A stretch of 64,000 nucleotides of DNA from Didymodactylos carnosus (lineage: Eukaryota > Rotifera > Eurotatoria > Philodinida > Philodinidae): the NCBI GenBank assembly GCA_905250885.1, contig CAJNOQ010000014.1, positions 1 through 64,000 of the forward strand, given 5' to 3'. Made by a program: the position numbers and the translations under genes. Positions 21,201 to 31,456 of the stretch are shown here, in pieces; positions within the stretch are counted from its first letter, which is position 1, and every line of letters starts with the position of its first letter. The notes below the pieces were generated by a model. That model searched no databases. It was not told the DNA's origin and saw nothing but the letters and a program-made list of their open reading frames with translations.

Positions 21201-24200
21201 TATTACGTGACTTTTATCTTTTTTGCTAATTTTCTTAACTATTAGTTAGCATGCAAGTATTTCATTATTTTGTTCAAGTTCTGATCGAGACGAATATAAG
21301 CCAACTTAGTGTTAAAAAATCACTTATATGACAAAAACTCGGAAAAGTTTTCATATATTGGTTGTTTTCATATAGTATATAACATGGCAAAACTAAAACG
21401 GTGAATGTTTTTGATAGATGAAATTCTTTAGAAACGCTCGGTGGATGTCTTGTAGACTCTCATCCAGAATGGAATCAAACATAAAAATATCATTTAAATA
21501 TTTCACTCATAAACATTTTTTATTGTCTAATGATCAAAATAATAACTATGAAAAATAATCCTAGTGATGCAAATGATATGACATTATACCATTGACAGGT
21601 AAAAATAGTAAAATATTTCATTTTTTTAATAATCTTTATCAAAAGTAAATGTTAACTCATTTTCATTTTTCGAAATTACGATGACAAATTATTTTCAAAA
21701 AAATTGACACTCTTTTAAATATATATACTAAAAAGTAATTCATCATTTTTCTCTGTATAATATCTATTCTTTGATAGTAAATCACTAATTATTGTCAGAG
21801 GACTAATTAAACAATGATCAATCATCGTGATGAGTTAAGTTTTTCTTCAATAATATACGATGTTTTTTGTCTTTTTCTCTTTTTTCTACCGAAACACCTA
21901 GAAAAAATAGAATAGTTCAAACGATAGAACAATAGATATTTGTTTGTTTTTTTGTTGTATACGGTTTTTCATGTTATGCACGATTTTGTTTTTCTCATAA
22001 ACGATAATTAGTTTATAATGTTCGCTTCATTTAGTGAAAAAGAAGATATTTTTAAAGTAATGAATGATACATGTAGCTCATCAATAAACATATACATCCG
22101 CATGCACCCGTAGGGAATAGATCACTGCAATAGCACGTGATTAACTGTCTTTTCAATTTAAACTATTAAATACTTTTCACATACTGTTTTTTCCTCCCTT
22201 TCTCTCTCTATATTTAATAATCCTTATTCATTCTTCTTTCCTTCTTTTCAATTTTTTTACTCTGACTATTTACAGCAAAATAATATAGATACGTGTATTC
22301 AAACACGATCAAATTCAATTAGTTTAAAAATATATGAACATAAGAATAGTTTTCTTACTCACAAATATCAAATTTGAACATATAAACTATGCCTCGAGTG
22401 TTACTTAGTCGCCACAAGTACAAAAAATTTGATGTTTTTAGTTGAGATGTCAATAAACATTAGTGTTATGCTAATTTAGATTAGATTCGTTAAAAATAAA
22501 AGATAAATAACAGGACTATATCATGTTTTAAGAGAAAATTATTATTGTCACAATAACAACGAGTGTTAATCATAGATTTTATTGGTATTTATCGTCGATA
22601 AATTTTGTGAATACAATTCCTTTGCCATTTAATGCGTGCTCATCATTGAGAATTTTATCACTCATATTTATGTTTAATATATGTGTTCGTTTTTGTATTA
22701 GAACATATGACTACTACTTTTTTTTATTCTTATTTTTCTAATTTCAGTGCCACTAAGTGCATAGGGTTTTTTTTTTCTTTTTTAATTTCATCTACACGAA
22801 AACGTCAATTATGTTTTGATTATGACAAATTCTTTAATATAACGCATATATGTATTCATTCAATTAACCAATACTTCTCCTATATAATACCATATATATA
22901 TATTTAGAAATTGTTGTCCTCTAATAGACATTAAATTTTAAAATTATAGAAATTTTAATATGTACTGTAATCACATTTAGACGTGTCTATTAAGAAATGT
23001 AACAGAACGGGAAGGAAATCCGATTTTATACCGGTGTACTTCTTCTGTTTCATTTAAATTTATGATGTTCTTATGAACTGTCTTTCTATCGAATAATGAC
23101 AGAAAATTAAATAGGAAGTTAAGAATAAAATTAGTTTTTCACATACTTTTAATGAAACAATCGTCGAATAGTACCTATTTTTTTTGTCAAATAAATCTTT
23201 GATAGATGAAATATTGAACGTCAAAAATAAACAATGAATTGAGATCATCAAAAAGGTTTCAAGATTTAATCAGTTCTATCGCTGTTTAATACTAATACAT
23301 TTGATAAAATGACTTTACATGATCCATTCCCTCGAGATATCTTTATCTATAATTAAACTAGGTTAACTTTTTTTTGATAAAAAAAATGGATAAAAAAATA
23401 TAGATAAAATTATTCTTATGGTAATTAGACAAAACTAAACCTTTTTTGATCTTTTACAAATTAGTAAATTAAAATCAAAAAAAAAAATTGTGTTAGCTTA
23501 AAAAATTGACAGTAGATTAAATTTTAGTATGACTAGTCAAATTATTATTGTTTTTCTTTAAGAATGCCACACACACACACACACACACATACACACAATA
23601 CTTTTTGTTTTAGTTAAAAGCTATATAAACATATTTGCTTTCAAACAATTAGTTGTTCAATGTTACGATGATCTTTTTTATATTTGTCTGGAAGTGAGCA
23701 TTGTCTTCAGAAAAATTACAATGTATGTCTATTCACAAATGATTGATTTTGACTTTATATTATAACAAAAATCTATTATATTTTTATATTTTTTTTTTTC
23801 AAAAAAACAAAAAATGAATGAAAAAAAACAGGAAAAGAGGTTTCATTCATTCATTCATTTAGTTTTCATCTTACAAATATTAGAGTACTACTTGACTAGA
23901 AATTAATTTCTTTTCTCATTTTGCATCTATATGAGAGAGAAAGATGAGCATAAAAACAATACACTGACAACACCACACAACTATGTGTATAATATATAAA
24001 ATCTCTTCTTTTCTAAATAATAAAAAAGTTATCGTTTCTTCTTGTTTTCTTCTAAAACTCATTCTTGTACTTTTGTTTTTTTTGTATATTGAACTATATG
24101 ACTCTATGACGGAAATCTTTTTGATATTGATTGAAAAATGAGAAAGAGAGAATATTTTTTAATTGAGAAATCATGTTGCTACTATTGAAGTGTTTTCATC

Positions 24201-25268
24201 CGAAAGCCACAAATAGTTGATAAATATATATCATTGAAGAATTATGAAAATTAAATTAAAGAATGAATGATTAAGAATCATTTACAGTTTTTCATTAAGA
24301 TTAAATGACAAAAAAAAAATAAATTGTCATAGATCTTTAAATCTTTTAAATGATTTTATTTATACAATCATATTTTAAAAAAATTTCAAAAATAAACATT
24401 TTTTATTTTTAATGAAATAAATTTTTGTTTTAGTAATAGAATACAATGAATTTTTTTTTGCTTTCTCAAATATTCAATGTTCACAAGTTTGTCAGAGCCG
24501 TGGCCAAAGGAAGGGTGTAAGGAAATGTACACTCCTCCTACTTCTGGAAAAAATTTTCTCTTTAATAATCTCTTTTCATCCAAGAATTTCGTTTGAACTC
24601 TTGCCCTGATTTATGGTGACCAATCTAATCAAAATTTAACAAATATATGCTTTCTTTCATCTTGTCTCTCAAAATAGTTGAAAGTAAAATTTTTCTCGTA
24701 CTTTTCTTCAATGAGAAAAAAAGCTCAAATTGACAACAACATTATCATTTAGTTATTGTGTTGAAATTATGATGATAGATGATGTTGTGTTCTATGATTT
24801 TCTCTCAAATAAATTTACATTCCTCCTACTTTTTTTTTTCTATCGCCACACCCCTAAATTTTGCTAACTTTTAATAGTCCTAAATAGTAATTGTGAACAA
24901 GTGTAATTAAACTCAATGTAGAAAGAAAAATGCCTGTATGTGACAATAAATTATCAGTAATCATGTAGGCATGTGCAACAGAGTGTTAATTGAAGGAAAA
25001 AGATTGATGTCCATCAGCAGTGATCCTATTTTAATCATGTCGATAGATTGTTTAACGTCAACTTTTCTTCTAAAACTGAATAATATAAATAGAAAAAAAA
25101 AATAACATTAAAAAACAAAAAAGATTTTCGGAAATTGCAGTCATAAAAAGAAGAACAATTAGTTAAGAAGATGGTATTATGCTTCACTATGAACGGTATA
25201 ACCAGGTTTAATTTTGATCAGAGAAAGAGTACCATTGTGGATAATATTTTAAAATGTTGTTCCTATTT
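18298..25268. other. Gene-free stretch upstream of the GPCR
   Basis: About 7 kb of AT-rich DNA with purine/pyrimidine-rich tracts (about 18950-19010), a 10-bp perfect stem-loop (20058-20086) and an (AC)n run. No exon recognised. It may hold regulatory sequence of the GPCR gene, but no motif is convincing. Confidence 0.45.
23568..23597. repeat. (AC)n microsatellite
   Basis: About 15 dinucleotide units followed by TACACACA. Confidence 0.9.
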
Positions 25269-25270
25269 AG
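25269..25270 (+). promoter_or_regulatory. Splice-acceptor motif 18 nt before the GPCR start codon
   Basis: TTGTTCCTATTTAG ends here and the ATG follows at 25289. It is either a leader intron or a trans-splice acceptor, and it supports the chosen start. Confidence 0.5.
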
Positions 25271-25288
25271 AATCTGTTATCGTCGATC

Positions 25289-26638
25289 ATGTTCAATCCA
25301 CCAGAGATCGACTATCATCGTTACTATCGTCCATCATCATCAAGAATTATCACCACAAATGATGATACATCCCGAATATTAACAGATTCTGATCCATTGT
25401 GGAAATTTTATTCCTACGATCCATTATTAAGTATCAGTGCTCATATGCCATTTAATGATACAATGTTAATAACTACAAATACCTCTTCATCATCTTTTGT
25501 TAATTCATCGTCGATACAACAGACTGAAGACGATGCTAGTAATGCATTACTCTATTTAATCGTACCTATTTATTCTCTCGTATTTGTTACTGGTACTATT
25601 GGAAATATTCTTGTCATACTCACTGTTCTTACAGTTAAACAAATGCGAACAACAACAAACGCTCTCGTCCTTCATTTAGCTATAGCCAATTTATCATTTG
25701 TTCTACTATGTATTCCACATACTCTTTATGTCTATGTGGCAACATCTTATCGTTTCCCGAAAGCTATTTGCAAAGTAACTTATACCATGATGTATTTAAG
25801 TGCATATGTTAGTATTTACATTCTTGTACTAATGTCTGTTGATCGATTTTTGGGTGTTGTATTAGCTGTAAAATCCACACGTTTTCGAACACAACGTAAT
25901 GCTCATATTGCTGTATCAATTGTTTGGCTATTTGGTATTATATTTGCATCATCAAATATGTTTGTCTACGATGTCATTCCCTATGAAGAACATGTATTTT
26001 GTACTACAAAAACAGACGTTCCATTCTTAAATTTAGTACGAAAAATATCGGCCTATTGTTTTGCATTACTTGGCCTTTTTATACCATTGGCTCTCATAGC
26101 TGTTCTCTACGGACTTATTATTAATACGCTAAGAAAAAATGCTAAAGGTAAACAAGTACAAAAGGGCAAAAAACGCGTAACAAAAATGGTATCAGCTGTT
26201 ATTTCATCATTTGTCATTTGTTGGTCACCAATGCAAATTTATCTATTGTATACTCAAGTTTACTCACAAACAATTATATCACTCGCTATTATTGCACAAA
26301 TTCTTGTCTATATTTCATCTTGTATCAATCCAATATTGTATGCATTTTTATCCGAACCATTTCGTAAAGCATTTCAACAATTTTTAACATGTTCAAAAAT
26401 TAAATTAATCACAACAGATACAATGGATAATACGACAAAGACTACTGGTCGAAAAGAGAGTTCAATATTAAGACAAAAACGTGATTCAAAAGCTAAATTT
26501 AATTTACCACCAAAAAAGAGTCATAAACGTATTTTAAATAATAGCAGTGAGAATGTGAAAATTAGTTTGAGCAATATTAATGAAAATACTTTAATGATCT
26601 ATGAAAACACTGAATATGAAAGATTGTCAACAAAATAA
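25289..26638 (+). CDS. Class-A neuropeptide-type GPCR (galanin/allatostatin-A receptor-like)
   Basis: Single exon, 449 residues. The extracellular N-terminus (1-85) carries sequons at N56, N64 and N72. Seven membrane segments: about 87-115, 124-149, 161-184, 205-226, 255-280, 300-321 and 328-352. Class-A marks: GNILV in TM1; DRF at 185-187 in place of DRY; CWSP (311-314) for CWxP; NPILY (347-351) for NPxxY; C161 and C238 as the conserved disulfide; KKRVTKMV before TM6; FLSEPFRKAF as helix 8. QMRTTTNALVLHLAIAN and YVSIYILVLMSVDRF resemble galanin and allatostatin-A receptors. TM2 has Asn134 where nearly all class-A receptors have Asp (position 2.50). The basic C-tail of about 90 residues is Ser/Thr-rich. 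The ligand is unknown; a peptide is inferred. Confidence 0.9.
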   Translation: MFNPPEIDYHRYYRPSSSRIITTNDDTSRILTDSDPLWKFYSYDPLLSISAHMPFNDTMLITTNTSSSSFVNSSSIQQTEDDASNALLYLIVPIYSLVFVTGTIGNILVILTVLTVKQMRTTTNALVLHLAIANLSFVLLCIPHTLYVYVATSYRFPKAICKVTYTMMYLSAYVSIYILVLMSVDRFLGVVLAVKSTRFRTQRNAHIAVSIVWLFGIIFASSNMFVYDVIPYEEHVFCTTKTDVPFLNLVRKISAYCFALLGLFIPLALIAVLYGLIINTLRKNAKGKQVQKGKKRVTKMVSAVISSFVICWSPMQIYLLYTQVYSQTIISLAIIAQILVYISSCINPILYAFLSEPFRKAFQQFLTCSKIKLITTDTMDNTTKTTGRKESSILRQKRDSKAKFNLPPKKSHKRILNNSSENVKISLSNINENTLMIYENTEYERLSTK

Positions 26639-28143
26639 TATAACGTGAATTATATGTTACCGAAAAGCTTTTATTTATCGTTTCTTTTGCTCGATTGAGT
26701 TTGGTGCTTACTTATTTATCTACTGTTATTCGATGAATTTTTTTCTTCTTCTTTTTCTTCTTCTTCTTCTTCGTCTCCCTATAAATATATTATTTTTGGT
26801 TGAAATTGTAATACGAAAGATTAAACATGACATGCAATGCAGTACAATCGAATCGTTTACACTTCATATTTCAGAAATCTTAAAACATAAAGATAGAAAA
26901 ATTTAGAGTCATATGTATTTCAAAAAATGTAGAATAATAAATACTATCAAAGTGTAAAAGTTTTAATAGAATAGGATCATGATTTCTACTTATTTTTTGT
27001 TTTTAGCAACGAGATATATATTTATAGTTTTAAATGATACAAATAGTGCATAAACTTGTATGGAATGATTAAGTAAATTATACTCATTTTCTTTCTACTT
27101 TTTCTCTATGGATAAGAACATGTAAATTTCAATAAAGTAGATAACAGAATAAAAGATTTTAGAATACTTTCAACAATGATGATTTTTGATAATAAGGTAT
27201 TATGTTAATTATTTTTATAGATGAGGACGGAATTATTATTTCTCAAAAACTATGTTCTCGTCACGTTTTTGCACCCGACTGCTATCATCCATAATACTTT
27301 TCATCTAGTCAAAAGTTGAGCATATAAAAGAAACAAATTGGCATACACAAATTGAAACTACTAAATGATTCTCCACAAACTATGTTCTCATCACTGTAGT
27401 CGATACAGGTAAAAACAGAGCGTTCGGAGTCGGATCTGGTTCTAAAAAATCATGACACATTTTTCGTTGATAAGTAGAAGTGTGCAGAGTGATCCTAACC
27501 TAAGGTAGGAAAAGGATACAAAAATTTTTTTCGAGGGATTGGATACAGAGTAAGACTTTATCCGACGATATAAAAAAAGCTTAATATTAAGTTCTATTTG
27601 CTCTATTATTGGTGCATTGATTGGTGATTTAGTAAACGAATATCTGTCAGAAACAGTTCAAAATATGTTTTTATTGTTTTTGAATAAAACTGTGGCTAGA
27701 CAAACGAGCTTCGATTTCTGAACGAATCATTCATATTTTACCCTTACTTTTCTACGTGTAGGTGTTGAGCAGTGTACAGGATGCAGACTGTCTAAAGTGA
27801 ATATGATAGGGCACACAAAACTGATATTCTGCACACTTTTATTGATAAGAACATTTCCTAGATGTTAAGATTACTTGTATAGTGAGTGTTTTACTGTCTT
27901 TATGTATCTGTCATTTTTTCTATCCCATAAATTTTCATCGTTTCACTATATTTTTCTAGTTTTTCTGGTATTCGCTATTGGGCATGCATGACAGTTAAAG
28001 AGTATGATATTATTTATTAGTATTTTAATCGACCGTTTTGTTTTGCGTCTGTAGACCCATATAAAACGTGAAAATTTAAACAGGAACATCTCGTTTCTTT
28101 CGATTAATTTCTTTCTTTTTTAGATAAGTGTTGTAGCTGCTTC
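26639..28143. other. Intergenic region after the GPCR
   Basis: Contains (TTC)n tracts (about 26743-26775) and an AATAAA at about 26936 that could serve the GPCR transcript. No gene seen. Confidence 0.4.
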
Positions 28144-28243
28144 CATCTGAGACTCGTCGGTGTTAACTCGTCGTTTCGGTGTGAGTTAACTTTTCAGCCG
28201 AGTGGTTCGTCCAGTGGACGAGGTTCACTGGGTGGCTCAGATG
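28144..28243. other. Multi-branched fold: closing stem with internal hairpins
   Basis: CATCTGAG (28144-28151) pairs with CTCAGATG (28236-28243). Inside are GTTAACTC (28162-28169) with GAGTTAAC (28183-28190), TCGTCC with GGACGA around a 3-nt loop (about 28208-28222), and ACTCG with CGAGT outside the first hairpin. The result is a compact three-way, cloverleaf-like fold. I do not recognise a tRNA, ribozyme or snRNA core. It may be a structured RNA or the end of a fold-back element. Confidence 0.4.
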
Positions 28244-28369
28244 CGAAAGAATTTTGGAAAGAAAGTGGTCGTTTTTCTCATACTAAATAAATTTCAATTC
28301 GATAAAAAATCCAGGAAAAAAAGGCTAGATTACGCTTAAAATTGAGCACAGGAGTCGAATTCAGCATTT

Positions 28370-29690
28370 ATTTGTTTGGGGAAACTCCTGGAGAAATTCC
28401 TAGGGACTCTTTCTAAACTCCCTGGGGGTTGTTTCCAGGGACTCCCTGGCGCGTTTTCCAGGAAAAGAGGACTAGAATACAATTGTTAGTACCAATTTTC
28501 AAGAATCAACACATCCATCTTTATTTCAGGGACTATTGAGGCTAGCTCAATGGTTCAGATTGGTTGTTGCGAACGAGAGATGGGTCTTAAAAACCGCTGG
28601 ACTATAAGTCTGATACTTTATACTATGTCCATCACTTGACAGAATGTTACATTTCGTACTCACTCGTCGTATACAAGGATTGAGTACAAAACAAATATTC
28701 TAATCAGAGCCAAGTAATCAAGACACTTCCCGACTTGCACCCGAAGTCTTAAAGTGATGTTTTACTGATCATGTTCACAGAAACATTTCTCAAATAAAAC
28801 CGCGGTAAATCTAGGGTATTTTTGTCTCACTGCGGTTTCTCTGTAGCAAACCGCGGTTAACTTTCTCGATCCAAACTGTGGTTGGAAAAACCGATGAAAA
28901 CCACGGTTTTCAGAAGCCTGGTTTTGATCGAATCGAGTTGCAGTGGTGGCATCGAAAACCGCGGTTTCAACGAGAGAGACTCCCGGCAAAACTCCAACGG
29001 GAGTCCCAAGTTTATGAAAAACCTAGCAGGAATCGTAAGGAGTCCTGATGACTCTCGCAGGAACTTTCTAAAGTGAAAGTCCAACATGGAGCCATGAGGA
29101 GTCCCCAAAAAATTCTTGCAGGAGTCCTGTCGAGAGTCCTGTTGGAGAAAGTCATGCATGACTTTCCTACAGAACTCCTCAGAGAGCAGAATTTTTTTCT
29201 TATAACTCCCATAAGAGAAAGTCTGTCAAGAGTCCCTAGAAATGTGTACTCCCCGGGAGTCACCCTCACACTCCCCAACCTGTGCAATCCCCGAGGAGTT
29301 CCTGCCAACTCCCCATTCACCGTTTGTTTTGCAGATAGGCAATATATAAATATAATGTAGTTCTATGATAAAATTTTAAAAATTTTCTTCTAGTAAGTCA
29401 ACATTAATGTGTCAACCTTCGATGGGTGATATGTGCTCCAGCGGTACCAGTGATAGTATCTGACACTTAATTACTAATTAGTTACATGAAACTAAGAAGA
29501 TGGATCAATAGACCCAGAGGGAGTCCCCAAGGACTCTCTTGAAAATCCCCGAGAACTTCCCAGGGACTTCCTTAAGAATCCCATAGAACTCCTGTGGGAG
29601 TCTTGAGGAATCCCTCTTGAGGATCCTGCCGGGCCCCGTGACAGGACTCCTGCGGGAGATTAATCAGGAGTCTCGACTAGGGAAAGGGAT
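28370..29690. repeat. GC-richer island of degenerate palindromic modules
   Basis: More than twenty short modules centred on GGAGTCC or its complement GGACTCC (e.g. near 28403, 28436, 28978, 29038, 29096, 29119, 29226, 29515 and 29645), many as CAGGA-N-TCCTG. They are interleaved with about eight copies or variants of the palindrome AACCGCGGTT (28797-28975, with further variants at 29710-29755). A 20-bp perfect palindrome lies at 29147-29166. The ORFs crossing it on both strands (28762-29360) are repeat-derived and not credible genes. I know of no element with this design. It lies between two convergent genes. Confidence 0.6.
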
Positions 29691-29842
29691 GCGATTTAGT
29701 GAGAATGAGCTGCGGTATCTGGAACCGCGTTTTTTTAATTTTTTATATACCGCACCAAACTCGATTTAAGACGCGATCTGTGAATACTCGGTTTCTTAAA
29801 CCACGATGTTTAAGATTTAAACTTCAATTTATCTTCCAAAAG

Positions 29843-30043
29843 TACACTGCAAAAAAACAAGTGTCTCAGGGCACTTTTTAGACCGATGAATGGGACATTT
29901 TGAAAACTGTCCCACTATGAGGCACTTTTTGGAGCCACTGCCAACGCGAAAACTGAGAAACAGTGCCCAGTAGTAGAACACTTTTCAAAATATTCGATTC
30001 ATCGTCCAAAAAGTACCTGGGATACGTGTTTTTGTACAGTGTA
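29843..30043. mobile_element. Tc1/mariner-like MITE, TA target duplication
   Basis: The body is 29845-30041 (197 bp), starting CACTGCAAAAAAACA and ending TTTTTGTACAGTG, flanked by TA on each side. The inverted arms extend about 90 bp with shared blocks such as GGCACTTTTT/GGTACTTTTT, GATGAAT and ATTTTGAAAA. It has no coding capacity. TA duplication with CACTG ends fits Tc1/mariner-type MITEs; the superfamily is inferred from the ends alone. Confidence 0.8.
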
Positions 30044-31409
30044 CAAAAAAGAATTATATATCACTGAGATATCAGAGAGAAGTGTATGATAAGGATCCTT
30101 ATGGTGCTCGTCAATGTCGACCTCCGAATCGACATGTTAATCACATCAGAAAGGCGAAAAGTGCTCAGAAGCACTTAAAATCCAGTATTTGCACTTTTTC
30201 ATTTCTTACAGAATTATTTGGAGCCCAAACAAAAATGTACCGATTCGTTGGTATATACGGCCTCTCTCTGGTTCCGATGCATTAAAACCATTATATTTCT
30301 AACTTCCTTCCGAGCGTATTAGAACTTTCTTTCGAGTAAAAACATGTTTTGGACCTTTTAGCCCCTTTTCCGTGCCGTTTCAGTAGAAATACAGCATGAA
30401 CTTTCTCTGTATGACTCACGCAAACTGAGCTAAAAAGCCGGGTAAAAGTGGCGAGATACTCAATAAAATTTTGAAAAAAAATAATAATTGCGCTAGCTGC
30501 CTTCGGACCAGGGTATTTTGCTTGAACGTCGAAAACCTTTTACAGCAATAGGCTATTTGACGCATTTGTCAACCAATCTTGTGATGGTTATATTGAAAAA
30601 ATGTTGAACCAAATCACTGTAAAAAAAAGCAACCAAATGTCAGACCAGCCGGATTACGCCTCATCAAGCAAGCAAAATAAATCTTGTAAAACCTGAGCTA
30701 AATTTTTGTTCCTTTTTCATCTACCTCCAAAATTTTATATTAAAATTTGATTAAATTACTCAGGTCAAAATTGACGTTCACAACAGCCGCAATTGCAAAC
30801 AAAACAAACCTTTTAACTGCTACTGAATATCTAGCGGACTGAAAAGGTGCCTCAAGTAGACTTACTTTATATGAACAGAACAATTCTGGTTGTTATACTT
30901 TTTGCTTTTATTCTTTCTACATATACTTTTATCATTCTATGATTATATTATACAGACTAGAACATTTTCATTGCCATCTAGTTTTTGAACTCTGAACGGT
31001 AGCAGCACTAGTTATACGAAAAACGAAAAAAATAAAATAAAAACACCTGTTATCGTAAATATGTGTATAAACAACAAAAATGGTCACTGGAACAACAAAA
31101 ACAAGCATCATTCTCGTACTTATATATGACACAATTCACTTTTAACAATCAATATTTACACCTTTAATATACACACACACACACGGATATAAGTCTCAAA
31201 AACTCGATGATAAAATCAACAGCAACAGCAATAAAAAAAGACCTGAGGAAAAAAGGAGAAAAAAACGGGTGAAATTAAAGCACCAAGAAACCGCTTTGCG
31301 TCTCTATACACACAAACGAAAAAAGGAATGTAAGAACAACAAATAAAAATGTTCATAAAACATAGAAACATTCCCTCGACATTTGGCATAGAAATGAAAG
31401 ACATTCGTT
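30044..31409. other. Intergenic region and probable 3' UTR of spalt
   Basis: No gene recognised. It includes an (AC)n run near 31165-31185 and A-rich tracts. The ORF at 30082-30285 is not family-like. Confidence 0.4.
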
Positions 31410-31415
31410 TTTATT
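31410..31415 (-). terminator. Poly(A) signal of the spalt gene
   Basis: AATAAA on the minus strand, about 42 nt after the stop codon. Confidence 0.5.
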
Positions 31416-31456
31416 TTTATGAAATATACTGTACTCAAATTTTTGGTACGATCCAC

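Noticed and set aside
24487-24600. CAGAGCCGTGGCC, like a hAT end
   Set aside because: No matching inverted end or target duplication was found downstream.
28530-28620. GGCTAGCTCAATGGTT, resembling a tRNA A-box and hence a SINE
   Set aside because: No convincing B-box at the right distance and no cloverleaf could be drawn.
28762-29360. Five overlapping ORFs on both strands
   Set aside because: They arise from the GGAGTCC/AACCGCGG modules read in several frames; no independent protein signal.
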